Origin: Thermoanaerobaculia bacterium
Lineage (GTDB): Bacteria > Acidobacteriota > Thermoanaerobaculia > Multivoradales > Multivoraceae
DNA length: 64,000 bases
Assembly (NCBI GenBank): GCA_022826745.1
Contig: JAJDUI010000008.1
Span: forward strand, 124,001 to 188,000
Direction: 5' to 3'
Numbering within the stretch: the stretch's first letter is position 1; each line of letters starts with the position of its first letter. The notes under the pieces were generated by a model, which made no database searches, had not been told where the DNA came from, and saw nothing but the letters and a program-made list of their open reading frames with translations. Both the position numbers and the translations under genes were made by a program. Below are positions 26,500 to 35,323 of the stretch, piece after piece.

Positions 26500-27546
26500 T
26501 CAGCTGCGGTGCGGCCGGATGGCGACCTTCAGGGCGTGGCGGCCGATCATCAGGTCGAGCGCCTCCGTCAGCCGGTCGAGGGGCAGCTCGCGTTCCACCA
26601 GCGCGCCGTAGCGCTCCGGTGCCCCGATCAGACGGTCGAGCGCCGCCCGAAACGACGAGGGCCGGTGGTGGTAGACGCCCAGGAGCGTCTGTTCCTGGTA
26701 GTGGATCCGCTCCGCGTCGATCACGAGGTCGGTCCCCGGGCGGCAGCCGCCGAACAGGGCGGCTACGCCGCCAGGAGCGAGCGACTTCACGGCGTGATCC
26801 CAGCCGGCGGGGGTGCCGGTCGCATCGATCGCGAAGTCGAACGGGTCTTCGGCCGCCGGGCCGCTGCCGTCGCCGGCACGGCCGAGATGTGTCTCGGCAG
26901 CACCGAAGGAGCGCGCCATTTCGAGGCGCCGACGGTGCGGGTCGAGGGCGCGGACATGAGTACGCATGCTGTGGAACAGGTCGATCAGCATGAGGCCCAG
27001 CGGACCGCAGCCGATGACCAGGGTCCGCGCCTCGGTGGGCGGACCGCTCCAGGCGCCGAGGCATCGTTCGAGGCAGTGGACGGCGCAGGCCAGAGGCTCC
27101 GCCATGGCGGCGACCGCGGGTTCGAGGCCGGCGGGCCGCGGGTGCACGCTGCGCTTCGCGACGGCTTCGGGGATCAGCAGGTAGTCGGCGAAGGCGCCGT
27201 TCAGGTAGACGAGGTTGCGGCAGAGGTTCTCGCGTTTGTGCCGGCACGGCTGGCACTTGCCGCAGGAAGCGCTGTTGGCGACGACGACGGCCTCGCCCTC
27301 GGTGTGAGCGGCTCGGGCGCCGGCCCGGACGACGGTTCCGGTGACCTCGTGGCCGAAGGGCGACGGCAGGGCCAGCATGGTCGGATGGCCGCCGCGGCGG
27401 TAGACCTTGACGTCGGTGCCGCAGGTGGTCGCGGCATCGACCCGGATCAGCAGTTCGCCGGGGCCTGGCTCGGGCATCGGCAGCCGCCTCAACTCGACGC
27501 TCCCGGGGCCCGTAAGAAAGGCCTGGGTCTGGTGTTCCGGCATCAT
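26500..27546 (-). CDS. Zinc-dependent alcohol/polyol dehydrogenase
   Basis: 348 residues, medium-chain dehydrogenase family. Catalytic zinc ligands in TTCGTDVKVY and FGHEVTG; structural zinc site CGKCQPCRHKRENLC with four Cys. NAD-binding VIGCGPLGLMLIDLFHS and a following acidic residue (RALDPHRRR) favour NAD. Similar to sorbitol/threonine-type dehydrogenases. Two adjacent ATGs at the start. It follows another such gene with a four-base gap, suggesting a two-step oxidation of an unknown polyol or sugar. Confidence 0.85.
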   Translation of the reverse strand: MMPEHQTQAFLTGPGSVELRRLPMPEPGPGELLIRVDAATTCGTDVKVYRRGGHPTMLALPSPFGHEVTGTVVRAGARAAHTEGEAVVVANSASCGKCQPCRHKRENLCRNLVYLNGAFADYLLIPEAVAKRSVHPRPAGLEPAVAAMAEPLACAVHCLERCLGAWSGPPTEARTLVIGCGPLGLMLIDLFHSMRTHVRALDPHRRRLEMARSFGAAETHLGRAGDGSGPAAEDPFDFAIDATGTPAGWDHAVKSLAPGGVAALFGGCRPGTDLVIDAERIHYQEQTLLGVYHHRPSSFRAALDRLIGAPERYGALVERELPLDRLTEALDLMIGRHALKVAIRPHRS

Positions 27547-27550
27547 GCCT

Positions 27551-28567
27551 TCAGGGGTGCAGCAGGATCTTCAGCGCTGCCTGCCGCCGGCACAGGTCGA
27601 CGGCTTCGGCGGCGCGGTCCAGGGGCAGGCGGTGGGTGACGAGCGGCGACGGATCGAGTGCGCCGCCATGCATCATGTCGAGTACCCGTTTCTGTTCCGC
27701 GGGCGAGCCCGAGTAGGCGCCGATCACCTGGCGCTCGGACTTGAAGACCGCGTTGATGTCGAACGTGACCCGGGCGTCCCGGGTTGCGTGCGCGAAGAGC
27801 ACGACGCGGCCGCCCGGTCTCGTGGCCAGCAGAGCCAGGTCGAAAGCCGCCTGGCCGCCGGCCGTGTCGAAGACGGCGTCGGCGCCGGTCCGGGGGTTCG
27901 CTGCGTCTACCAGGTCGGTGAACTCGTCGGGCGCTACGACGGTGTCGGCGCCGAGCTGCCTGGCGGTGGCGCGCCGGCCGGGGTCCGGCTCGGCGACGAG
28001 GATCCGGGCGCCGGGAAACGAGGCGCGCAGCACCAGCAGGTGGAGCAGACCCATCGAGCCGGCGCCGATCACGACAACCGCTTGCGTCTCCCGGACCAGG
28101 CCGGCGCGGTCGATGCCCCGCAGCACACAGGCGGCCGGTTCGACGAACGCGGCCGCCTCGTCGGCGAGCCCGTCGTCGAGCGTTCGCACCGTGCGTTCGA
28201 CCGCCCGGGCCTTGAGCCGCAGGCGCTCGCTGAAGCCTCCCGGGTCCAGCAGGTTCTCCGCGAAGCCGGGGCACATCGTCTCGGCGCCAGAACGGCACAG
28301 GCGGCACTCGCCGCACGGAGCGTGGTGGGGGGCGACGACCCGGTCGCCGGGGCGAAGCGAGTCGGCGCGGCTCTCGATCACTCGGCCGACGACTTCGTGA
28401 CCGAGGACCTCGCCCGGCGGCCGCCCGGCGTCGGCCAGCTTGTAGAGGTCCGTGCCGCAGAGGCCGCAACAGACGAGTTCGATCAGGGCTTCGCCGGCCC
28501 TGATCGCGGGCTCCGGCGCCTCAGCCAGCTCCAGGTTGCCGTCGGCCGTGGTGCGAGCGACCTTCAT
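27551..28567 (-). CDS. Zinc-dependent alcohol/polyol dehydrogenase
   Basis: 338 residues, same family as the next gene but clearly diverged. Catalytic site CGLCGTDLYK and LGHEVVGRV; structural zinc CGECRLCRSGAETMC; NAD site VVVIGAGSMGLLHLLVL followed by VAEPDPGRR. First gene of the minus-strand pair, with GAGGGG before its ATG. It is divergent from the helicase across 254 bases. Substrate unknown; threonine, sorbitol or galactitol dehydrogenases are the nearest in style. Confidence 0.85.
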   Translation of the reverse strand: MKVARTTADGNLELAEAPEPAIRAGEALIELVCCGLCGTDLYKLADAGRPPGEVLGHEVVGRVIESRADSLRPGDRVVAPHHAPCGECRLCRSGAETMCPGFAENLLDPGGFSERLRLKARAVERTVRTLDDGLADEAAAFVEPAACVLRGIDRAGLVRETQAVVVIGAGSMGLLHLLVLRASFPGARILVAEPDPGRRATARQLGADTVVAPDEFTDLVDAANPRTGADAVFDTAGGQAAFDLALLATRPGGRVVLFAHATRDARVTFDINAVFKSERQVIGAYSGSPAEQKRVLDMMHGGALDPSPLVTHRLPLDRAAEAVDLCRRQAALKILLHP

Positions 28568-28633
28568 TGCCCCTCATTGTCGCCCATTTCGTCTCGCTCG
28601 GGTCCTGCGGGACGGGCGGCCGCTTTGACCAGG

Positions 28634-28659
28634 AGGCGGAACTGGTGTACGTTCCGCCT
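28634..28659. promoter_or_regulatory. Perfect inverted repeat in the helicase upstream region
   Basis: AGGCGGAAC and GTTCCGCCT pair perfectly (nine bases) around the eight-base loop TGGTGTAC. It lies between the divergent dehydrogenase and helicase genes, so it could be an operator or a hairpin in a helicase leader. The rest of the 254-base gap shows no clear element except the GAGGAG site at about 28806. Confidence 0.5.
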
Positions 28660-28821
28660 GCCGCCGGGTCCAGCTCGCAGTCCCCTGGTCGCGATGACGA
28701 CCAAGAGCGCTTGATCGCCGCGCCAGGGTTGACGCAGCGGTGGACAGAGTCCTCCCCCTGCTTGCTCGCCCGCGCACAAACCGCTTCATCACTATCTCCC
28801 GACCAGAGGAGCTGTTCTCTC

Positions 28822-30272
28822 ATGCCCAGGAAACCTCGCGCAACCGGCCGGCGTTCGTCCGGTGGACGGCCGTCCGGCCGAAGGCCAGCCGGCCGTGGCC
28901 GGTCCGGCCGCACGTCGCAGAGCCACGATGCCGTTTGCACCGAATGCGACAGTCCGACAACCGTCCCCTTCAGGCCCGTGCCCGGCAGACCGGTGTACTG
29001 CCGCTCCTGCTTCAGCAACCGTCCGCAGGGCAACCGCAACCGCTCCGAGGGCAGCCGTCCCCAACGCAACCGTCCTCACGGCGGCGGCGCACGGGTGAAC
29101 GGCGCCAAGCCCGTGGTCGAGCCGGTGGCGGATCCCGGGCAGGACGCCCACTCCGGCGCCGTGTTCGCCGGCCTGGAGCTTTCGCGCGCGACCAGAGCGG
29201 CGATCGGCCGAATGGCCATCTCCGAGCCGACACCCATTCAGGAGCAGTCCATCCCCGCGCTGCTGGCTGGGCGGGATCTGGTCGGGCAGGCGCAGACGGG
29301 ATCCGGAAAGACGCTGGCCTTCGCCGTGCCCATTGCGGAAGTCTGCGATCCGTCGAGCCGGCAGGTTCAGGCGCTCGTGCTGGTGCCGACCCGCGAGTTG
29401 GCGCTCCAGGTGGCCGGAGTCATCTCCCGTCTGGCTTCATCGGGCCGTGTGACCGTGACCCAACTCGTCGGCGGCCGGCCGATCCGGCGCGAGCAGGCGG
29501 CGCTCCGGCGGGGAGCCGATGTCGTCGTCGGCACGCCGGGCCGGACGCTGGACCACCTGCGCCAGGGTCCCTGGATCTGGGCGCCGTGCGGTTCCTCGTC
29601 CTGGACGAGGCGGACGAGATGCTGGACCAGGGCTTTGCCCGCGACGTCGAGGCGATCCTCAGCCGCACTCCCGCTTCAAGGCAGACCGCCCTGTTCTCGG
29701 CCACCATGCCGAACTGGGTGGCGAAGACGGCGAAACAGTACCTGCGCAACCCGGTGAAGGTAGAGATCGACGCCCGGACGCAGGAGTCCGCGGTGGAGCA
29801 TCTGGTCTACTCGATCCAGAAGGACGACAAGATCGCGGCACTCCGGACACTGCTGGACGGCCGCAACGGCGACCCGATCCTGGTCTTCGGTCGAACGAAG
29901 CACGGGGTCAGGAAGCTGGCGAAGAAGCTCGATGCGCTGGGCTATCCGGTGGGGGCGCTTCAGGGGAACCTCAGCCAGGGCGCCCGCGAGCGCGTGATGC
30001 GAGGTTTCCGTTCCGGCGCCGCGCCGATCCTGGTGGCGACGAATGTTGCCGCCCGCGGCATCGACGTCCAGGGCATCGGTCAGGTCATCAACTACGACCT
30101 GCCGGACTCCCAGCGGCTGTTCACCCACCGGGTGGGACGAACCGGGCGGATGGGGAGTTCGGGCGAGGCGGTGACCTTCATCACGCCGGACGAAGAGCGG
30201 AAGTGGCGCGAGATCCAGCGGGGGCTGGGTCGACGGTTTCCCCGGCGGCCGTGGCGCGCGCCGGCGCGCTGA
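28822..30272 (+). pseudogene. DEAD-box RNA helicase with one-base frameshift
   Basis: Complete helicase in two frames. Frame one (28822 to about 29568) encodes a basic Arg/Gly region, a zinc ribbon (CTECDSPTTVPF..CRSC), Q motif ISEPTPIQEQSIP, motif I AQTGSGKT, Ia PTRELALQV and Ib TPGR. Frame two (about 29568 to 30272) has motif II DEAD (FLVLDEADEML), SAT, VATNVAARGIDV and HRVGRTGRMG. Rejoining needs one extra base at about 29566-29571, in CAGGGTCCCTGG. Without it the product stops at 29757. All motifs on both sides are intact, so sequencing/assembly error or a recent mutation is likelier than old decay. The call is a cold-shock-type RNA helicase, probably functional in reality. Confidence 0.8.
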
Positions 30273-30288
30273 CCGACCGAGGTCTTCG

Positions 30289-31413
30289 TCAGTCGGCCGC
30301 GGATTCGGGCAGCCGGGTTTGCCGCGAGGGCGATTCCCTGATGTGGATGTCGTGCTGGCTGAAGGGGATCTCGATGCCCTCAGCGGCGAACGCCTTGTGC
30401 GTCGCCTTGACCAGCTCGTGGGTGACGATGCCGCGAAGCACCGGCTCCTCGACCCAGCACAGCAGTTCGTAGTCGATGGACGAGGGGCCGAAGGTGCGGA
30501 ACCGTACACGAGGTTCGGGCTGTTCGCACACTTTGGGGTTGTCCGCGGCGACCTGGAGCTGGACCGCTTCGACGTGGTCCACGTCGCTGCCGTAGGCGAC
30601 CCCGACGCGGACCCGGATCCGGTACTTGACGTGGGGCCCGCCGCTTTCGTTGTTGATCTTGGCGTTCCCCATCACCGCGTTGGGGATCGTGACCTCGATG
30701 TCGTCGCGGGTCAGCAGACGGGTGCTGCGGATACCGATCTCGGTGACCATGCCGCGTTCCCCGGTGTCGAGGGTGATGAAGTCGCCGATCTTGTAGGGCC
30801 CGTCCGCGAAGATGAAGATGCCCGCGAACAGGTTCGCAAGCGTGTCGCGCGCCGCGAAGCCGACCGCCAGGCCGGCGATGCCGCCCGCCGCCAGGAGCCC
30901 CGAGACGTCGGCGCCCCAGGCGTTGATCACCAGGTAGGCCCCCAGGATCACGATCGCGACCTTGGCCAGGTTCTCGAACAGGGGCTCGGTGTGCCTGGAG
31001 ACGAGAGCGCCCTCGCTCCTGCGCCGCGCCAGAGCCCGTAGCAGAACTCCCGAGGCGCGAAGCGCCGCGACGACCCAGAACACGAGCGCGACGGTCTGCA
31101 GCGCGTCGACGATCCTCTGCTCGGTGGCGTTGGCGAGCTGCAATCGAGCGACGCCCATTCGCAAGCCGATCAGGAAGACCGAGATCCAGAGCGGCCAGTG
31201 GGCCGCCTCGAGCAGTCGGTCGTCGACTTCGGTCTTCGTCTTCCCGACGAGTTTCGTCGCGCCGAACTTGAGGATCCACCAGACCACCCAGGCGCTTAGC
31301 GCGGAGACGAACGCGATCGCCAGCAACTGGAGCCACGCGCCCCACAGCTCGTGCACGTAGATCGGAAGCAGCTCTGCCAGCCGTCCTTCCAGTGCGGTCA
31401 GTTGCTCGTCCAC
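30289..31413 (-). CDS. Mechanosensitive channel, MscS family
   Basis: 374 residues. Several N-terminal membrane segments precede the pore-lining helix LLAAGGIAGLAVGFAARDTLANLF (about residues 165-188, Gly/Ala pattern), then the beta domain (GPYKIGDFITL, TEIGIRSTRLLT, IPNAVMGNAKINN) and the C-terminal alpha/beta region. It opens under membrane tension to release solutes after osmotic downshock. GTG start at 31413, with TATCGT eight bases upstream. Divergent from DUF423 across 29 bases; convergent with the helicase. Confidence 0.92.
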   Translation of the reverse strand: MDEQLTALEGRLAELLPIYVHELWGAWLQLLAIAFVSALSAWVVWWILKFGATKLVGKTKTEVDDRLLEAAHWPLWISVFLIGLRMGVARLQLANATEQRIVDALQTVALVFWVVAALRASGVLLRALARRRSEGALVSRHTEPLFENLAKVAIVILGAYLVINAWGADVSGLLAAGGIAGLAVGFAARDTLANLFAGIFIFADGPYKIGDFITLDTGERGMVTEIGIRSTRLLTRDDIEVTIPNAVMGNAKINNESGGPHVKYRIRVRVGVAYGSDVDHVEAVQLQVAADNPKVCEQPEPRVRFRTFGPSSIDYELLCWVEEPVLRGIVTHELVKATHKAFAAEGIEIPFSQHDIHIRESPSRQTRLPESAAD

Positions 31414-31420
31414 CGGTTGC

Positions 31421-31427
31421 TACGATA
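31421..31427. promoter_or_regulatory. Overlapping divergent -10 boxes between MscS and DUF423 genes
   Basis: GCTACGATAGC reads TACGAT on the plus strand (31421-31426) and TATCGT on the minus strand (31422-31427), with GCTA/TAGC symmetric ends. The start codons lie 16 and 8 bases away. One short element could serve both directions. Confidence 0.45.
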
Positions 31428-31442
31428 GCCGACGGCTTGCCA

Positions 31443-31823
31443 ATGAACTGGCTCTTTATCGGACTGTTGATGTGCGCCGCTTCGGTCGGTGCCGGTGCGT
31501 TCGGCGCTCACGGTTTGCGGTCCGCGCTGGACGCCGAGCACCTGGCTCTGTGGGAGACGGCGGCGCGCTACCTCATGTACGGCGGAGTGGTGGTCAGCCT
31601 GCTCGGTCTCGCCGGGCGCGTTTCGGCGGTCGACCTGCGGCTCGCCGGCTGGCTGCTGTTCGTTGGCTCCCTGATCTTCTCCGGAACGGTCGCGGTGATC
31701 GCCGTCGGCGGCCCCCGCTGGCTGGGCGCCATCACGCCGATCGGCGGTACGTTGCTGATCGTCGGAATCCTCGTTTTCGCCTGGAGGATGCTGCAGGGTC
31801 CGGGGACTCCGGCCGGGTTCTGA
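31443..31823 (+). CDS. DUF423 membrane protein
   Basis: 126 residues with four hydrophobic segments. The N-terminal GAGAFGAHGLR motif and WETAARYLMYGG are hallmarks of the DUF423 (YgdD-like) family. Function is not established. The ATG at 31443 is chosen because it opens directly into the first membrane segment (MNWLFIGLLMC); the in-frame codon at 31392 lies inside the divergent MscS gene. Confidence 0.88.
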   Translation: MNWLFIGLLMCAASVGAGAFGAHGLRSALDAEHLALWETAARYLMYGGVVVSLLGLAGRVSAVDLRLAGWLLFVGSLIFSGTVAVIAVGGPRWLGAITPIGGTLLIVGILVFAWRMLQGPGTPAGF

Positions 31824-31944
31824 AACAACGGGGGAATGCCGGTTCGACGCCGCGCGTTCGGACCATTCCCTACAGCCTCTGCGCGGTCTATGCTGCGGCC
31901 CCGGCCGCGCCCAGGCGGTCCTCACATTCCAGGAGATTCACGAA

Positions 31945-33570
31945 ATGCCGAACGGCACCTTGCAAGTACCCGCGCCCCGCAATGAACCCGTCCTCGACTA
32001 CGCGCCCGGTTCCGCCGAGCGGGCCGCTCTCGAGACGCGGTTGACGGAGATGCTCGGCGAGCGGGTCGAGATTCCGGTCCTTGCCGGTGGGCGCGAGATC
32101 CGCACCGGCCGAACGCAGGACGTCGTCTGCCCTCACGATCACGGTCATGTTCTCGGCACCTGCCACCAGGCCGGCGCCGCGGAAGTCGATGCGGCCGTGG
32201 CCGCTTCCCAGGAGGCCTGGCCGGCCTGGTCCGCGATGCCCTTCGAGGAGAGGGCGGCGATCTTCCTGCGGGCAGCCGAGCTTCTCGCCGGTTCCTGGCG
32301 GCAGACGGTGAACGCCGCCACGATGCTGAACCAGTCGAAGACCTGCTATCAGGCCGAGATCGATTCGGCCTGCGAGCTGATCGATTTCCTGCGCTTCAAC
32401 GTCGCGTTCGCCGAGGAGCTCTACAGCCAGCAGCCGGTCTCGTCGCCCGGGATCTGGAACTACGTCGAGTACCGGGCTCTCGAAGGCTTCGTGTTCGCGG
32501 TCACGCCGTTCAACTTCACCGCGATCGCCGGCAACCTGCCGACGTCGGCGGCGATCATGGGCAACACGGTGCTGTGGAAGCCGGCATCCACGGCGTTGCT
32601 CTCGGGCTATTACGTGATGAAGCTGCTCGAAGAGGCGGGGTTGCCGCCGGGCGTGATCAACTTCGTGCCCGGCCCGGGCGCCACGGTGGGCGATCCGGTC
32701 CTCGCCAGCCGCCACCTGGCGGGCATTCACTTCACCGGTTCGACGCCCGTGTTCCAGCGGATGTGGCGGACGATCGGCGACCAGATTCAGAACTACGACA
32801 CGTACCCGCGCATCGTGGGCGAAACGGGCGGCAAGGACTTCGTCTTCGCCCATCCGTCGGCGGACCCCGCGGCGCTGACGACGGCGTTGATCCGTGGCTC
32901 CTTCGAGTACCAGGGGCAGAAGTGCTCCGCGTCGTCCCGGGCCTATGTTCCGGCTTCGCTCTGGGGCGAGGTGCGCGAGCGGCTCTGCGACGAGCTGGCG
33001 ACCGTGTCGATGGGTTCGCCGGTCGACTTCTCGAACTTCATGGCCGCGGTCATCGACCAGTCGTCCTTCAACAACATCTCCGGCTACCTGGCCGACGCGG
33101 AGAACGGAGCCGCATACGAGGTCGTTTCGGGCGGCGGTCGGGACGATGCGGTCGGCTACTTCGTGGAGCCCAGCGTCGTCCGTAGCGAGGACCCGCGCTC
33201 GCGGCTGATGAGCGAGGAGATCTTCGGGCCGGTGCTGACTGTCTTCGTGTACGAGGACGGCGCGCTCGACGAGGCGCTCGAACTCTGCGACACGACGAGC
33301 CCGTACGCGCTCACCGGCGCCGTGTTCGCCAACGACCGTGCGGCCGTTGCCCGCATCGGCACGGCGCTGCGCAACGCCGCCGGCAACTTCTACATCAACG
33401 ACAAGCCGACCGGCGCCGTCGTCGGCCAGCAACCCTTCGGCGGCGCTCGTGCGTCCGGCACGAACGACAAGGCGGGCTCCATGGCGAACCTTCTGCGCTG
33501 GACGTCGCAGCGGGCGGTGAAGGAGAACTTCGCGCCGCCGACGGACTATCGCTACCCGCACATGGGCTGA
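31945..33570 (+). CDS. L-glutamate gamma-semialdehyde (P5C) dehydrogenase
   Basis: 541 residues. Oxidises P5C/glutamate semialdehyde to glutamate with NAD, the last step of proline and ornithine breakdown. Visible: VTPFNFTAIAGNLP, catalytic Glu293 in VGETGGKDFVF, catalytic Cys327 in YQGQKCSASSRAYVP, EEIFGPVLTVFVY, and C-terminal QQPFGGARASGTNDKAG. The length and GGKD/QKCSA motifs fit the PutA/RocA single-domain group rather than general ALDHs. An AGGAG site supports the ATG. Ornithine aminotransferase nearby makes the same intermediate. Confidence 0.93.
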   Translation: MPNGTLQVPAPRNEPVLDYAPGSAERAALETRLTEMLGERVEIPVLAGGREIRTGRTQDVVCPHDHGHVLGTCHQAGAAEVDAAVAASQEAWPAWSAMPFEERAAIFLRAAELLAGSWRQTVNAATMLNQSKTCYQAEIDSACELIDFLRFNVAFAEELYSQQPVSSPGIWNYVEYRALEGFVFAVTPFNFTAIAGNLPTSAAIMGNTVLWKPASTALLSGYYVMKLLEEAGLPPGVINFVPGPGATVGDPVLASRHLAGIHFTGSTPVFQRMWRTIGDQIQNYDTYPRIVGETGGKDFVFAHPSADPAALTTALIRGSFEYQGQKCSASSRAYVPASLWGEVRERLCDELATVSMGSPVDFSNFMAAVIDQSSFNNISGYLADAENGAAYEVVSGGGRDDAVGYFVEPSVVRSEDPRSRLMSEEIFGPVLTVFVYEDGALDEALELCDTTSPYALTGAVFANDRAAVARIGTALRNAAGNFYINDKPTGAVVGQQPFGGARASGTNDKAGSMANLLRWTSQRAVKENFAPPTDYRYPHMG

Positions 33571-33591
33571 GGCAGTCCAGCCGAGCGCGGC

Positions 33592-33669
33592 GCCGGCCTT
33601 CGGCCGGCACGTTTGCCGGCCGCCTTCGGCGGGAGCGGGTCAGAAGACCCGCGCACCAGACCCGCGCAC
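33592..33669 (-). repeat. Three-hairpin intergenic repeat (REP-like), copy 2
   Basis: Inverted relative to copy 1. On the minus strand, in order: GCGGGTC/GACCCGC around TTCT (33635-33652), CCGCC/GGCGG around GAA (33620-33632), GCCGGCC/GGCCGGC around GAA (33592-33608). The third stem differs in sequence from copy 1 but keeps pairing and loop. A short direct repeat CCCGCGCACC (33648, 33661) abuts the fprA-like stop. Convergent gap, possible two-way terminator. Confidence 0.82.
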
Positions 33670-35097
33670 CTACCGGAGGCGGTTCACCGCCGCCATCATC
33701 GACCCGACGTCGGTGTACTTCTCGCGGACCTTGTTCTGGGCCTCTCCGAGGCGGACCTCGTCCTCATCGAGCCTGTTCCAGTCGTCGAAGCTCACGAAGT
33801 CGACGTTGCGTTCGCGCAGCAGTTCGACGATCCTCTCGGGGGCCTTGGCCGGATCGGGCGCGGCGGCGGCACCGTCGATGTCCTCGATCATCTTCTTGAC
33901 CGTGGCGGTGGAGTCGGGGCTGTTCGTGCCGATCAGGCCGGTTGGGCCGCGCTTGGCCCAGCCGACGACGTACTGGCCCGGCACGACGTCGCCGTCCGGC
34001 TCCGTCTGCAGGCGGCCTTCGTCGTTGGGCAGGATGCCCCAGCGCTCATGGAACGGCACGCCCGGAAGGGGCACGCCGCGATAGCCGACCGCCTTGAACA
34101 CGAGGTCGACGTCCAGGGTCTCGGTTTCGCCGGTGCCTCGGGGTCTGGGGGTGCCGTCGTCGGCGGCGTAGAGCTCGTTCTTCTCGATCACGCAGCGGCC
34201 GACACGGCCGTCATCTCCGGGCTGCAGGTCGATGGGCGAAACCAGGAAGCGGCAGGTCACGAGGCGGTCGCCGTCGCCGGCTTCAGCGCCCGCGATCTCG
34301 CTCAGATAGGTCACGTTGCGGCGTGCGCTGGGCGCGGCGCTTTCCTCGAGCCAGCTACTGCTGATCTCGTCGAGTTCCATCTCCGCTTCGGACACCAGCA
34401 GGCTGGCGCCGTCGAGCGATCCGATCTCCTTGATCTCCTGGGGTGAAAACGCTGCCTGCGCCGGCCCACGGCGGCCGAGCAGGACGACCTCCTCGACCCC
34501 GCTCTCCCGGAGCACGGCGAGCGATTCGGCGGTGATGTCGGTCGGAGCGAGCTCGTCCGTGTTCCGCACCAGGACGCGGGTCACGTCCATCGCCACGTTG
34601 CCGTTGCCGACGACGGCGACGCGCCGCGCCGAGGACAGATCGAAGCTGCGATCCTGAAAGTCGGGATGTCCGTTGTACCAGCCGACGAACTCGGTCGCCG
34701 AGTGAACGCCCGGGAGGTCCTCGCCCGGAATCCCCATCTTGCGGTCCGACTCGTTGCCGGTGGCGTAGACGATGTGGTCGTAGTGCCGGCGCAGGTCGTC
34801 GACCGAAATATCGCGGCCGAGCTCGACGTTGCCGAAGAAGCGGAAACGCTCATGCTGCGCGGTGCGGTTGTAGACCCTGATGACGTTCTTGATCTTCTGG
34901 TGATCGGGAGCGACGCCGCCGCGCACCAGGCCGAAGGGCGTAGGCAGGCGGTCGAACAGGTCGACGTCGGCCTCGATGCCGTCCGCCTTGAACAGCGCGG
35001 CGATCGCGTAGAAGCCGCTGGGTCCGGAGCCGATCACGGCCACGCGAAGCGGTCGTTCACTGCTGCCGAGAGGCCGGCTTTCGGGGGTCTCGTGCAC
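33670..35097 (-). CDS. Ferredoxin/adrenodoxin-type NADP reductase
   Basis: 475 residues, the FprA/adrenodoxin reductase family. Transfers electrons between NADPH and a ferredoxin through FAD. Visible: FAD site VAVIGSGPSGFYA, LPTPFGLVRGGVAPDH, HIVYATGNESDRKMGIPG, NADP site VVGNGNVAMDVTRVLV, and GWAKRGPTGLIGTN. The GTG at 35097 has GAGGAA upstream; an ATG at 35172 lacks one. A C-terminal extension of about 40 residues is not part of the usual fold. The redox partner is not in the window. Confidence 0.9.
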   Translation of the reverse strand: MHETPESRPLGSSERPLRVAVIGSGPSGFYAIAALFKADGIEADVDLFDRLPTPFGLVRGGVAPDHQKIKNVIRVYNRTAQHERFRFFGNVELGRDISVDDLRRHYDHIVYATGNESDRKMGIPGEDLPGVHSATEFVGWYNGHPDFQDRSFDLSSARRVAVVGNGNVAMDVTRVLVRNTDELAPTDITAESLAVLRESGVEEVVLLGRRGPAQAAFSPQEIKEIGSLDGASLLVSEAEMELDEISSSWLEESAAPSARRNVTYLSEIAGAEAGDGDRLVTCRFLVSPIDLQPGDDGRVGRCVIEKNELYAADDGTPRPRGTGETETLDVDLVFKAVGYRGVPLPGVPFHERWGILPNDEGRLQTEPDGDVVPGQYVVGWAKRGPTGLIGTNSPDSTATVKKMIEDIDGAAAAPDPAKAPERIVELLRERNVDFVSFDDWNRLDEDEVRLGEAQNKVREKYTDVGSMMAAVNRLR

Positions 35098-35226
35098 TCG
35101 TTCCTCGCCTTCGCGCCCGGTAGACGCGGTCTTCGTTCTGGTGTCGGGAATGGTCGATCGGTCGGGAATCATAGCGTCGTGCCGGCCGGCGTTGTTCCAG
35201 AGTCTGGCAAAGCCGGTCGACCACAG

Positions 35227-35255
35227 TTGTCAAGGCGGCTAAGTGTTGACATGAT
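35227..35255 (+). promoter_or_regulatory. Putative promoter of the outer-membrane-like protein gene
   Basis: TTGTCA and CATGAT are 17 bases apart, a sigma-70-like pair in an AT-richer pocket. The -35 overlaps TGTCAA, which pairs with TTGACA (35246-35251) as an inverted repeat, a possible operator. The start codon lies 68 bases after the -10. Confidence 0.45.
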
Positions 35256-35323
35256 TAGACATACGCCGCTACGGCCCGCTCGGTCAAGCGGACCGCGGTG
35301 GGGAAACTCTGGGGGAGAATGCC

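Noticed and set aside
29560..29575. Programmed -1 ribosomal frameshifting in the helicase
   Set aside because: CAGGGTCCCTGG does not fit the X XXY YYZ slippery pattern and no strong pause hairpin is apparent immediately after; error or mutation is simpler.
31888..33561. A 557-codon open frame opposite P5C dehydrogenase
   Set aside because: Antisense shadow rich in Arg, Val and Gly with no recognisable motif.
33592..33608. UUCG tetraloop RNA hairpins in the repeat
   Set aside because: The stems pair fully only with a three-base UUC (or GAA) loop; forcing a UUCG tetraloop creates C-C mismatches.
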